In this document: positions 7,931 to 16,510 of the stretch, piece after piece
Layout: every line of letters begins with the position of its first letter
Numbering within the stretch: position 1 is the first letter of the stretch
Source of the DNA: Actinophytocola oryzae
GTDB taxonomy: Bacteria; Actinomycetota; Actinomycetes; Mycobacteriales; Pseudonocardiaceae
Reading direction: 5' to 3'
Length of the DNA: 64,000 bases
NCBI RefSeq assembly: GCF_004364325.1
Contig: NZ_SOCP01000011.1
Span: forward strand, 305,621-369,620
Notes under the pieces: model-generated
The model's database searches: none
What the model saw: the letters and a program-made list of their open reading frames with translations, nothing else
Told to the model about the DNA's origin: nothing
Position numbers and translations under genes: made by a program

Positions 7931-8908
7931 ATGACGATCACGGCTCCCTCGCCGCAGACCACCGGTGAGTCCAGTTCGACCGTCACGCGTGGGACGGCGC
8001 TCATCGTGTTCGCTTCGGTCTGTTTCGGCACCTCGGGACCGCTCGTGAAGCCGACGATGGACGCCGGGCTCTCGCCGCAGCAGGTCGCGAGCTTCCGGAT
8101 CGCGCTCGCGGCCGTGCTGTTGCTGGGGTTCGTGGGACTCACCAGGCCCGCGCTGCTGAAGGTGCCGCGTGCCGCCCTTCCCCTGCTGTTCGGCTACGGG
8201 CTGGTCGGTGTCGCGGCGGTGCAGCTGCTGTACTTCGCCGCGGTGTCCCGGATCCCGATCGGCGTGGCGATGCTGCTGGAGTTCACCTCGCCGGTGCTGG
8301 TCGCGTTGTGGGTCCGGTTCGTGCGACGGGTCGTGCTGCCGCCACGGATGTGGGTCGGCACCGCGCTGACCCTGGTCGGGCTCGCCCTCGTCGCGGAGGT
8401 GTGGCAGGGCCTCCGGCTCGACGCGCTCGGGCTGCTGTTCGGCGTCGGCGCGGCCCTGTGCGCGGCGGCGTACTTCCTCGTCGGCGGCCGCGCGGTCGGC
8501 GCACTGCCCGCGCTGGGGCTCGTGACCTGGGGCATGGTCATCGGCGCGGTCGTGATCGGCGTGATCGCACCGCCGTGGTCGCTGCCGGGTGAGGTCCTCG
8601 GCGCCGACGCGGCGTTCGGCGGGTGGCAGGTGCCGGTGTGGGTGCTGCTGGTGACGTGCGCGGTGGTGAGCACCGCGGTGGCCTACCTGCTGTCGATCAA
8701 CTCCATGCGGTTCCTGCCCGCGAACGTGGTCAGCGTGATCGCCGTGGTCGAGCCGATCGTGGCGACCGTGCTCGCGTGGCTGGTGCTCGGCCAGGAACTC
8801 TCGGCCGCGCAGGTCGTCGGCGCGGTGGTGCTCCTGGCCGGTGCGACCGTGGTGCAGCTGGCGTCGCGTCGCCCGGTCGTCCCGGGCGACGCTCTCATAC
8901 CGGAATGA
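7931..8908 (+). CDS. EamA/DMT-family membrane transporter (probable metabolite exporter)
   Basis: 325 residues with about ten transmembrane helices in two EamA repeats. The first repeat begins GTALIVFASVCFGTSGPLVK and the second near LGLLFGVGAALCAAAYFLVGG. FLPANVVSVIAVVEPIVATVLAWLVLGQELS is the conserved C-terminal helix pair of the drug/metabolite transporter superfamily (quoted in parts: AVVEPIVATVLAWLVLGQ). Many members export amino acids or their analogues, and the divergent Lrp regulator supports that. ATG 7931 follows an AAAGGG element. It overlaps the convergent rnj gene by 14 nt. Confidence 0.9.
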   Translation: MTITAPSPQTTGESSSTVTRGTALIVFASVCFGTSGPLVKPTMDAGLSPQQVASFRIALAAVLLLGFVGLTRPALLKVPRAALPLLFGYGLVGVAAVQLLYFAAVSRIPIGVAMLLEFTSPVLVALWVRFVRRVVLPPRMWVGTALTLVGLALVAEVWQGLRLDALGLLFGVGAALCAAAYFLVGGRAVGALPALGLVTWGMVIGAVVIGVIAPPWSLPGEVLGADAAFGGWQVPVWVLLVTCAVVSTAVAYLLSINSMRFLPANVVSVIAVVEPIVATVLAWLVLGQELSAAQVVGAVVLLAGATVVQLASRRPVVPGDALIPE

Positions 8909-10571
8909 CAGTCGGGACGATCATCGGGCGACGGCGGTAGGTGTCGGCCACCCAGCGGCCCACCACCCGCCGCACCGACTGGGCGATGCGGTGCGTGTCC
9001 GTGATGCCCTCGGCCTCGGAGTGGGACAGCTCCTTCTCCACCAGCGCGACGACCTCGTCGAGTGCCTTCGGGTCGTCGGAGAAGCCGCGGCCCGAGATCG
9101 TCGGCGGCGCCACCGCGCGGCCGGTGGTCGAGTCGACGGCCACCGTGATCGCGATGAAGCCGCCCTCGCCGAGGATCAGGCGGTCGGACAGGGTGGAGTC
9201 GCCCACGTCGCCGACCGACAGGCCGTCGACGTACACGTGTCCCACCTCGACGCGCCCGCTGATCGCGGCGCGGCCGTCCACCAGGTCGACCACCACGCCG
9301 TCCTCGGCGATCACCACGTGGTCCGGCGGCACGCCCGTCGCGACCGCCAGTGCCGCGTTGGCGCGCAGGTGGCGCCACTCGCCGTGCACCGGCATGACGT
9401 TCGACGGCCGGACCGCGTTGTAGAGGAACAGCAGCTCGCCCGCCGAGGCGTGGCCGGACACGTGCACCCGGGCGTTGCCCTGGTGGACCACGTTGGCACC
9501 GAGCCGGGACAGCTCGTTGACCACGCCGAACACCGCGGTCTCGTTGCCGGGGATCAGCGAGCTGGCCAGCACGACCGTGTCTCCGGGGAAGATCTTGATC
9601 TGCCGGTGGTCGCCGCGCGCCATCCTGGACAGCGCCGACAGCGGCTCGCCCTGCGAGCCGGTCGACACGAACAGCACCTCGTGCTCCGGCAGGTGCAGTG
9701 CCTCGTCCAGGTCGACCAGCAGGCCCTCCGGCACGTGCAGGAGCCCGAGGTCGGCCGCGATGCCCATGTTGCGCACCATCGACCGGCCGACGAGCGCGAT
9801 CCTGCGGCCGTGCCGCACGGCGACGTCGAGCACCTGCTGCACGCGGTGCACGTGGCTCGCGAAGCACGCCACGATCACCCGCTGCTGTGCCCGCGCGATC
9901 ACCCCGTCGAGTACCTGGCCGATCTCCCGCTCCGCCATGACGAAGCCGGGCACCTCGGCGTTGGTCGAGTCCACGAGGAACAGGTCGACGCCGTCGTCAC
10001 CCAGACGGGAGAACCCGGCGAGGTCGGTGAGCCTGCCGTCGAGCGGCAGCTGGTCCAGCTTGATGTCGCCGGTGTGCAGGACCACGCCGGCGGGGGTGCG
10101 GATGGCGACCGCCAGCGCGTCCGGGATGGAGTGGTTGACCGCGAAGAACTCGCACTCGAAGTCGCCGAACGACACGCGGCCGCCCTCGGCTACCTCGACG
10201 AGGTTCGGGGTGAGCCGGTGCTCCTTGCACTTGGCCGCGACCAGCGCGAGCGTGAAGCGCGACCCGACGACCGGCAGGTTGGGCCGGTGGCGCAGCAGGA
10301 AGGGCACCGCGCCGATGTGGTCCTCGTGGCCGTGCGTGAGCACCACCGCGTCGACCTGGTCCATCCTGGACTCGATCGCGCGGAAGTCGGGCAGGATCAG
10401 GTCGACGCCCGGCTGCTGGTCCTCGGGGAACAACACGCCGCAGTCGACGATGAGCAGCCGCCCACCGAACTCGAACACGGTCATGTTGCGGCCGATCTCG
10501 CCGATCCCGCCCAGCGCGACGACGCGCAGTCCCCCTTCGGCGAGTGGACCGGGTGGAGCCTGTGGAATCAC
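8895..10571 (-). CDS. rnj: Ribonuclease J
   Basis: 558-residue metallo-beta-lactamase/beta-CASP nuclease with exo- and endonuclease roles in rRNA maturation and mRNA decay. The zinc motif THGHEDHIGAVPF gives His80, His82, Asp84 and His85. Further beta-CASP signatures are HTGDIKLDQLPLDG, GSQGEPLSALSRMA and SGHASAGELLFL, and GGIGEIGRNM is the usual N-terminus. The GTG start overlaps the TAG stop of dapA by one base (TAGTG), so translation is probably coupled. dapA-rnj is a conserved actinobacterial pair (Rv2753c-Rv2752c). Confidence 0.96.
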   Translation of the reverse strand: MIPQAPPGPLAEGGLRVVALGGIGEIGRNMTVFEFGGRLLIVDCGVLFPEDQQPGVDLILPDFRAIESRMDQVDAVVLTHGHEDHIGAVPFLLRHRPNLPVVGSRFTLALVAAKCKEHRLTPNLVEVAEGGRVSFGDFECEFFAVNHSIPDALAVAIRTPAGVVLHTGDIKLDQLPLDGRLTDLAGFSRLGDDGVDLFLVDSTNAEVPGFVMAEREIGQVLDGVIARAQQRVIVACFASHVHRVQQVLDVAVRHGRRIALVGRSMVRNMGIAADLGLLHVPEGLLVDLDEALHLPEHEVLFVSTGSQGEPLSALSRMARGDHRQIKIFPGDTVVLASSLIPGNETAVFGVVNELSRLGANVVHQGNARVHVSGHASAGELLFLYNAVRPSNVMPVHGEWRHLRANAALAVATGVPPDHVVIAEDGVVVDLVDGRAAISGRVEVGHVYVDGLSVGDVGDSTLSDRLILGEGGFIAITVAVDSTTGRAVAPPTISGRGFSDDPKALDEVVALVEKELSHSEAEGITDTHRIAQSVRRVVGRWVADTYRRRPMIVPTVIPV

Positions 10572-11581
10572 TAATGAACCTGCCCGGCGCTCGTGTGAGT
10601 GGTTGGCGAGACGTACGCGGCGGCCGCGTCGGCCCTGGCGACCCGCGAGGCGGCCAGGTCGGACGGCGACGCGTCCGCGAGGGGCACCCCGGCGTCGCCG
10701 AGGTCACCCGCGATCAGCTTGAACTGCTCCGGCGTGGCAGGCGGCAGCGGCAGGCGCGGGTCTCCCACGTCCTGCCCGCGCAGCCGCAGCGCGGCCTTGG
10801 CGAAGATCACGCCACCGACCCTACCCATCGCCCGGTAGACCGGCAGAAGGCCACGGTGGACAGTGCGCGCGGTGCCGACGTCGCCGTTCTCGTAGGTCTC
10901 CAGCATCCGGCGCAGCCGCCCGGCGACCACGTGCCCGATGACGCTGACGAAGCCGACGCCGCCGACCGAGAGCCACGGGAGGTTCATCGCGTCGTCACCG
11001 GAGTAGTAGGCGAGGTCGGTGCTGGCGATGACCTCGCTGCCCGCGAGGAGGTCGCCCTTGGCGTCCTTCACGGCGACGATCCTGGGGTGCTCCGCGAGCC
11101 TGCGCAGCGTGTCGACCTCGATGGGCACGACCGAGCGCGGCGGGATGTCGTAGAGCATGTTCGGCAGGCCGGACGCGTTGGCGACGGCCGTGAAGTGCGC
11201 GATGAGGCCTGCCTGCGGCGGCCGTGAGTAGTACGGGGTGACGACGAGCAGCCCGTGCGCACCCGCCTGCTCGGCCTCGCGGGCGAGGTGCACGGAGTGT
11301 GCGGTGTCGTAGGTGCCGACGGCGGCGACCACGGTCGCGCGGTCCCCCACCGCGTCGACGACCGCGCGGATGAGGTCGGCCTTCTCCGTGTCGGAGGTCG
11401 TCGGCGACTCGCCGGTGGTCCCGCTGACGACCACACCGTCGTTGCCGAGGTCGACGAGGTGCGCGGCGAGGCGCTGCGCACCACCCAGGTCGAGCTTCCC
11501 GTTCGCGTCGAACGGGGAGACCATGGCGGTGAGCACCTGGCCGAACGGCCTTCCTGGCTTGGCGGTCGGACACGTGTTCAT
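10571..11581 (-). CDS. dapA: 4-hydroxy-tetrahydrodipicolinate synthase
   Basis: 336-residue (beta/alpha)8 aldolase that condenses pyruvate and aspartate semialdehyde, the committed step of diaminopimelate/lysine synthesis. Motifs are GTTGESPTTSDTEK, the active-site tyrosine in MLYDIPPRS (Tyr144), and the Schiff-base lysine in IVAVKDAKGD (Lys172). The N-terminus MNTCPTAKPGRPFGQVLTAM and ATG at 11581 fit actinobacterial DapA; longer in-frame upstream sequence is not family-like. It heads a coupled operon with rnj, while dapB lies 16 kb away. Confidence 0.96.
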   Translation of the reverse strand: MNTCPTAKPGRPFGQVLTAMVSPFDANGKLDLGGAQRLAAHLVDLGNDGVVVSGTTGESPTTSDTEKADLIRAVVDAVGDRATVVAAVGTYDTAHSVHLAREAEQAGAHGLLVVTPYYSRPPQAGLIAHFTAVANASGLPNMLYDIPPRSVVPIEVDTLRRLAEHPRIVAVKDAKGDLLAGSEVIASTDLAYYSGDDAMNLPWLSVGGVGFVSVIGHVVAGRLRRMLETYENGDVGTARTVHRGLLPVYRAMGRVGGVIFAKAALRLRGQDVGDPRLPLPPATPEQFKLIAGDLGDAGVPLADASPSDLAASRVARADAAAAYVSPTTHTSAGQVH

Positions 11582-11648
11582 GCCCGTAGACGCTACTCCA
11601 CGACGCCCGGCGCGCCTGTCAAGCGGTCGTCGGCAGGAAACGTTCCGG

Positions 11649-13133
11649 CTATTCGCCGCCCGCGACGTACGACTTGTCGAGCTGGTCGCCTTTCTCGTGG
11701 TAGAGCACGCAGACGACCTCCCGCTCACCGCTGTCCCAGCCCTTCCGCGTCGGTACGAGCGCCCGGTAGCGAAGGCCGCGGGTGTCGGGCACCTCGTTCG
11801 ACCCGAAGACCATCGTGCAAACGCTTTCGGCGTACCCGGTCAGGCCCGCCTCGCCGGGGTAGTCGAGGTCGACGGCGCCGGTGCTGTACTCGTCCGGCCT
11901 GGCCCAGAACGTCCTCGTCTCGAAGACCTGGAGGCCGTGCGGGTCGTCGCACTCGACCTGGGCGCTGTCGGTGATCCGCCTGCCCTGGCCGAGGTCGCTG
12001 TTGAGGCACCCGCCCGCCGGGTAGTCGGGGTTCCAGGTCAGTTCGGGGAGGTAGCCGCCCTCGCCGTAGGTGAGCGCCGAGTCCCGGGCGACCGGGCCGG
12101 TGTCGGCGGGCTCGGTGGCCACGCGCAGGAGGTAGCCACCCGCCAGCAGCGCCACGGCGAGCACGACCGCGAGCACGACCGTCGGCCTCGTCCGGCGCCG
12201 CCGTGGCGGCGGCTGGTAGCGGGCGGTGCCCGGATGGCCGGGGACCGGCGCGGTGAGGCCTGCGGGCGGCGTGTGCGTCGCCTGTGCGAGCAGGCCCCTG
12301 ACCTGGGCCGCGGTCGGCCGGGCCCGCGGGTGGGTGTTCAGCAGGCCGGTGACCACCGCGGCCAGCGGGCCGTGGCAGCGGGACAGGAACGGGACCTCGT
12401 TGAGGATGGCGTTCATGCTCGCGGCCGTCGACGAGCGTTCGAACGCGTCGTAGCCCTCGACCGCGAAGAAGAGGACGGCGCCGAGCGACCACAGGTCGGA
12501 GCCCGCGTCCGCGTCGTGGCCGCGCAGGCGTTCCGGCGCCATGTAGACCGGCGAGCCGACGAGGATGCCGCTGGTCGTGAGGCGCGGGTCGTCGGTGGAC
12601 TGCGCGATGCCGAAGTCGGTCAGCTTCACCCGCCCGTTGGGCGTCACCATGATGTTGGACGGCTTGACGTCCCGGTGCACCACGCCCGCGGCGTGCGCGA
12701 CCTCCAGCGCGGACAGCAGCTGTTCCGCCAGACGTGTGACGGCGCCCTGCGGCAGCGGGCCCCGCTGCTCGACGAGCTGCGCCAGCGTCGGGGCCTGGAT
12801 CAGCTCCATCACGATGAACGTGGTGCCCGACTCGCGCACCACGTCGAAGACCGTGACGACGCCCGGGTCGTTGAGGCGGCCCGCGGCACGCGCCTCACGC
12901 AGGACCCGCTCCTCGAAGACGGTCCGCTCGGCCGGGTCGACGTCGTCTGGCAGGTGCAGCTCCTTGATCGCGACGCGCCTGCCGATCGTCCGGTCCTCCG
13001 CGAGCCACACGATGCCCATGCCGCCCCGGCCGATCTCCCGCACGAGCGAGTACCGGCCCGCGACCACGCGCTCGGTCGCCCGCAGCTGGTCCTGGGTCAC
13101 CGTCGTGTCCTTCCCACTGTCCTGTTCGGTCAT
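11649..13133 (-). CDS. Membrane Ser/Thr protein kinase with septum-formation-like sensor domain (copy A)
   Basis: 494 residues. The Hanks-type kinase domain has the glycine loop GRGGMGIVW, VAIK lysine (Lys57), HRDVKPSN (Asp155) and DFG (Asp173). A Pro/Arg-rich linker leads to one membrane helix (VVLAVVLAVALLAGGYLL, near 325-345). The extracytoplasmic tail of about 130 residues has four cysteines in the order GGCLNSD, VECDDPHG, SVCTMVF, VVCVLY, resembling the Septum_form-type domain; there are no PASTA repeats. It is a close paralogue of the kinase at 13811-15262, with a DinB-fold gene between them on the same strand, so all three are probably co-transcribed. The ligand is unknown. Confidence 0.92.
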   Translation of the reverse strand: MTEQDSGKDTTVTQDQLRATERVVAGRYSLVREIGRGGMGIVWLAEDRTIGRRVAIKELHLPDDVDPAERTVFEERVLREARAAGRLNDPGVVTVFDVVRESGTTFIVMELIQAPTLAQLVEQRGPLPQGAVTRLAEQLLSALEVAHAAGVVHRDVKPSNIMVTPNGRVKLTDFGIAQSTDDPRLTTSGILVGSPVYMAPERLRGHDADAGSDLWSLGAVLFFAVEGYDAFERSSTAASMNAILNEVPFLSRCHGPLAAVVTGLLNTHPRARPTAAQVRGLLAQATHTPPAGLTAPVPGHPGTARYQPPPRRRRTRPTVVLAVVLAVALLAGGYLLRVATEPADTGPVARDSALTYGEGGYLPELTWNPDYPAGGCLNSDLGQGRRITDSAQVECDDPHGLQVFETRTFWARPDEYSTGAVDLDYPGEAGLTGYAESVCTMVFGSNEVPDTRGLRYRALVPTRKGWDSGEREVVCVLYHEKGDQLDKSYVAGGE

Positions 13134-13171
13134 CCGACCGGGGGAAGGGCAGAACGGTTCCCGCGACCGCG

Positions 13172-13798
13172 CTACAAACCTCGGCGCAGGCCCTGGACGG
13201 CGGCGACCGCCTCGCGACCGCCCTCGTACCCGACCCGGATCGCGTCCCGGCCGGTCACGAAGAGCAGCAGCTCACCGGGTAGACCGGTGACCGTGACGGT
13301 GTCCGGGCCGCGCTTGGCCACGACCTCCTCGCCGCCCGGTGTGCGCAGTACCAGGCCGACGGGTGACCGGCGCAGCGTCATCCGCGACGTGCGACGCACG
13401 CCCGTCCACACGGCCGCGTCCCGCGCGGCGTCCGGCTCGCGTGGCTCCCACCCGTCCTGACCCCGGCGCGCGTCCTCGTGGTGGACGAAGAACTCGACGC
13501 TGTTGACCGCGCTGTCGACGGCAGGCAGCCGCGTCGGCCAGAACGCGGGCGGACCGCCCCGGACGAGGTCGACCAGCTCGCGCCACGGGCGGCGCGCGTA
13601 GGAGTCCTGTACCCGCCTGGTGTGGCCCGCGAAGGGCTTCAGCAGGATGCCGGGCGCGGCGTCCGGCCTGCGCTCACGCACGACGAGGTGCGCGGCGAGG
13701 TCCCTTGTCTGCCACCCCCTGCACAGGGTCGGCTCGTGGGGACCGAGCCGGTCGAACAGGTCACACAGGGCGGCACGCTCATCGCTGCTGACAGACAT
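13172..13798 (-). CDS. TIGR03085-type DinB-fold metal-binding protein (mycothiol-dependent isomerase superfamily)
   Basis: 208 residues. The N-terminal four-helix DinB fold has metal-ligand regions DLAAHLVVRERR and VEFFVHHEDARRG, and is followed by a small beta-rich tail (VTVTGLPGELLLFVTGR). This is the TIGR03085 pattern, a branch of the maleylpyruvate-isomerase-like proteins of mycothiol-producing actinobacteria. Reaction and substrate are not known for this branch. Its start lies 12 bp after one kinase gene's stop and its own stop 38 bp before the next kinase, indicating co-transcription. Confidence 0.8.
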   Translation of the reverse strand: MSVSSDERAALCDLFDRLGPHEPTLCRGWQTRDLAAHLVVRERRPDAAPGILLKPFAGHTRRVQDSYARRPWRELVDLVRGGPPAFWPTRLPAVDSAVNSVEFFVHHEDARRGQDGWEPREPDAARDAAVWTGVRRTSRMTLRRSPVGLVLRTPGGEEVVAKRGPDTVTVTGLPGELLLFVTGRDAIRVGYEGGREAVAAVQGLRRGL

Positions 13799-13810
13799 GC
13801 CACCACTCTG

Positions 13811-15262
13811 TCAGTTCTGCGGAAGCACCTGCTCGGTGAGCTGCTTGCCGTCGCGGCGCGAGATCACGCAGTACATGGACCGGTCGCGGTCGGACGACGG
13901 ACCGACCCAGGAGTCCTCCGTCGGCACGATGGACGAGTGCAGCAGCCGGCCGCGGTCGTCGGCCGGGATCACGTCCTCCATGCCGAACACCAGCGCGCAC
14001 GACGCCTCACCCAGTGCCTTCAGCGACGCGAGCCCCGGGTAGGGGATGTCGTCCTCGGAGTTGAACGGGTCGAGCACGTACAGCACCTCGAAGTCGTGCG
14101 GACCGGCGCAGTCCGCGCTGTTGGTGTAGCTGCGGCCGGACTCGAGCTGGGCAGGCGCGCACTGGCTCTGGTAAAGCTCGAACGCCGGGATGTCGGCGCC
14201 GCTGCCGCCGAAGCTGTAGGTCGAGCCCTTCGCCTCGTCGACGACCGGCTCGACGAGGCCCGTGCGCCCGGCGAACCAGCCGCCCGCGAAGGCGCCCACG
14301 ACCAGCACGGCCGCCACCGCGACCCACGGCCACCGCGGCCCGCGCCGGACCGGGGCGGCGGTCGCGGGGAGCGTGGTCGGCGGCGGCGTGTACATGGCGG
14401 TGCCGCGCGGGTCGGTGTTCGGCTGCGTGACCTGGGCGAGCAGGCCGCGGACCTGCTGGGTGCTCAGACGGGCCTGCGGCGTGACGTTGAGCAGGCCCAT
14501 GATCACCGACGCGAGCGGGCCCTGGCAGCGCGTCAGGTACGGGACCTCGTTGAGGATGGCGTGCATGGTGGCGGCCGTCGTCTGGCGGTCGAACGCCGCA
14601 CGCCCCTCGACCGCGTAGAACAGGGAGGCGGCCAGCGCCCACAGGTCGGAGCCCGCGTCGGCCTGCTCACCGCGGATCACCTCGGGGGCGAGGTAGGTCG
14701 GCGAGCCGACGAGCGTGCCGCTGGTGGTGAGGCGCGGGTCGTCGGTGGACTGTGCGATGCCGAAGTCGGTGAGCTTCACCCGCCCGTTGGCCAGGACCAT
14801 GATGTTCGACGGCTTGACGTCGCGGTGCACGATGCCCGCCGCGTGGGCCGAGTCCAGTGCGTCCAGCAGCTGCCCGGCGAGGCGCGCGACGGCGTCCTGC
14901 GAGAGCGGACCCTGCCGTTCGACGATCGCGGTGAGCGTGGGGGCCTGGATCAGCTCCATCACGATGAACGTGGCGCCGTTCTCCTGGACGACGTCGTACA
15001 CCGTGACCACGCCAGGGTCGTTGAGGCGGCCTGCGGCACGGGCCTCCCGCAGCACGCGTTCCTCCAGCACCCGCCGCTCCTCGGCGGGCACGCCCGCGGG
15101 CAGGTGCAGCTCCTTGATGGCGACGTGCCTGCCGATGGTCCGGTCGTCGGCCAGCCACACGACGCCCATCCCACCTCGGCCGATCTCCTGCAGGAGCGTG
15201 TACCGGCCGGCGATCACCCTTTGTCGGGTGACCTGTTCAGGCTGCTGGGTCACCCGCAGCAT
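13811..15262 (-). CDS. Membrane Ser/Thr protein kinase with septum-formation-like sensor domain (copy B)
   Basis: 483 residues from ATG 15262 (GTG 15253 is an alternative). The kinase core is nearly the same as copy A: GRGGMGVVW, VAIK (Lys50), HRDVKPSN (Asp148), LTDFGIAQSTDDPRLTTSG. A Pro-rich linker and one membrane helix (WPWVAVAAVLVVGAFAGGWF) lead to an outside domain with cysteines in QSQCAPAQ, SADCAGPHDFEV, ASCALVFG and MYCVIS. The sensor regions of A and B differ far more than the kinase domains, suggesting different signals and shared targets. It is divergent from dinB2 with only 13 bp between starts, so at least one promoter lies in the neighbour's coding region. Confidence 0.92.
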   Translation of the reverse strand: MLRVTQQPEQVTRQRVIAGRYTLLQEIGRGGMGVVWLADDRTIGRHVAIKELHLPAGVPAEERRVLEERVLREARAAGRLNDPGVVTVYDVVQENGATFIVMELIQAPTLTAIVERQGPLSQDAVARLAGQLLDALDSAHAAGIVHRDVKPSNIMVLANGRVKLTDFGIAQSTDDPRLTTSGTLVGSPTYLAPEVIRGEQADAGSDLWALAASLFYAVEGRAAFDRQTTAATMHAILNEVPYLTRCQGPLASVIMGLLNVTPQARLSTQQVRGLLAQVTQPNTDPRGTAMYTPPPTTLPATAAPVRRGPRWPWVAVAAVLVVGAFAGGWFAGRTGLVEPVVDEAKGSTYSFGGSGADIPAFELYQSQCAPAQLESGRSYTNSADCAGPHDFEVLYVLDPFNSEDDIPYPGLASLKALGEASCALVFGMEDVIPADDRGRLLHSSIVPTEDSWVGPSSDRDRSMYCVISRRDGKQLTEQVLPQN

Positions 15263-15275
15263 GTTAGATGGCGTC

Positions 15276-16313
15276 ATGCCGTCCTGGGTCCTGCACGTCG
15301 ATCTCGACCAGTTCATCGCGGCGGTCGAGGTCCTGCGGCAGCCGTCGCTGGCCGGGAGACCGGTCGTCGTGGGTGGTCGGGGCGACCCGAGCGAGCGTGC
15401 GGTGGTGGCCACGGCCTCCTACGAGGCCAGGGAGTTCGGGGTCCACTCGGGAATCCCGCTGCGGCTCGCGCTGCGGCGTTGTCCTGACGCGGTGTTCCTG
15501 CCGCACGACGCCCGCGCCTACGACGAGGCGTCCGCGCGGGTGATGGCCGTGCTGCGGTCGTTCGACGTGCCGGTGGAGATCCTCGGCTGGGACGAGGCGT
15601 TCCTCGGCGTCGACGTCGAGGACCCGTTCGCGTTCGCCAGGACGGTCCAGGAGGAGGTGCTGTCGTCGACGCGACTGGCCTGCTCGGTCGGCATCGGCGA
15701 CAACAAGCCGAGGGCGAAGCTCGCCACGGGTTTCGCGAAGCCGGCGGGGATCTTCAAGCTCACGCGGGTCAACTGGTTCGCGGTGATGGCGAACCGGCCG
15801 ACGTCCGCGCTGTGGGGCATCGGGTCGAAGACGGCCAAGAAGCTGGAGACGCTGGGGTTCGCGACCGTGGCGGAGCTGGCCAGGGCGGACCCGTCGGTGC
15901 TCGCCGCGGAGCTGGGGCCGAGGATGGGGCCCTGGTACCGGGGGCTGGCGCGGGGTGCGGGCAGCGCGGAGGTCTCGAGCACGCCGTACGTCGCGAAGTC
16001 GCGGAGCCGGGAGACGACGTTCCAGGAGGACCTGACGTCGCCGCCGGACATCACCGCGGAGGTCGTGGCGCTGGCCCACCGCGTGGCCGAGGACGTGGTC
16101 GACGAGGGCAGGCCGGCGAGCCGGGTGGCGGTGAAGGTGCGGTTCGCGCCGTTCTTCACGCACACCCGCAGCATCACGCTGCCCGCGCCCACTTCCGACG
16201 CGGCGCTGCTGGAGGAGGCCGCGCTGGAGGTGCTGGCCAAGTTCGACCTGGACCGGCCGATCCGGCTGCTCGGTGTGCGGGCGGAGTTCCCGGACGAGCA
16301 CGCCCCAACGTAA
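15276..16313 (+). CDS. dinB2: DinB2-type Y-family DNA polymerase (Pol IV)
   Basis: 345 residues. The palm begins WVLHVDLDQFIAAVEVLRQP, with catalytic Asp9 in the VDLD segment and the second site in GWDEAFLGVDVED. SVGIGDNKPRAKLATGFAKP and WGIGSKTAKKLETLGF (helix-hairpin-helix) are standard. At the steric-gate position, where Pol IV normally has Phe or Tyr, this protein has Ile14. M. smegmatis DinB2 has Leu at that place (DLDQFL) and is known to accept ribonucleotides, so this is the same subfamily. The start was fixed by the conserved N-terminus. It is divergent from a kinase gene and runs into a palindromic repeat array. Confidence 0.92.
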   Translation: MPSWVLHVDLDQFIAAVEVLRQPSLAGRPVVVGGRGDPSERAVVATASYEAREFGVHSGIPLRLALRRCPDAVFLPHDARAYDEASARVMAVLRSFDVPVEILGWDEAFLGVDVEDPFAFARTVQEEVLSSTRLACSVGIGDNKPRAKLATGFAKPAGIFKLTRVNWFAVMANRPTSALWGIGSKTAKKLETLGFATVAELARADPSVLAAELGPRMGPWYRGLARGAGSAEVSSTPYVAKSRSRETTFQEDLTSPPDITAEVVALAHRVAEDVVDEGRPASRVAVKVRFAPFFTHTRSITLPAPTSDAALLEEAALEVLAKFDLDRPIRLLGVRAEFPDEHAPT

Positions 16314-16355
16314 TGAAGGCGTCCTTCGGTACGGCCGGCGTTCGGCGCGCCCGGC

Positions 16356-16505
16356 GTTACGAAGGCGCCCTTCAGTACGTCCAGGGTTACGAAGGTGTCC
16401 TTCAGTACGCCCAGCGTTACGAAGGCGTCCTTCAGTACGGCCAGCGTTACGAAGGCGTCCTTCAGTACGGCCGGCGTTACGAAGGCGTCCTTCAGTACGG
16501 CCGGC
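16356..16505. repeat. Tandem array of five 30-bp palindromic repeats between convergent genes
   Basis: Five head-to-tail 30-bp units start at 16356, 16386, 16416, 16446 and 16476. Each reads GTTACGAAGGCGTCCTTC followed by AGTACGGCCRGC, with one to four differences in the first two units. GAAGG-CGT-CCTTC inside each unit can form a small hairpin. A degenerate half-copy (GAAGGCGTCCTTCGGTACGG) follows the dinB2 stop at 16314. No spacers exist, so it is not a CRISPR. It may stop transcription from both sides. Confidence 0.9.
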
Positions 16506-16510
16506 GGGGG

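Noticed and set aside
8841..10574. 577-codon plus-strand frame opposite rnj
   Set aside because: His/Arg/Val-rich antisense shadow; RNase J motifs and coupling to dapA establish the minus strand.
16356..16505. CRISPR array
   Set aside because: The 30-bp units are contiguous with no spacers, and no cas genes are nearby.
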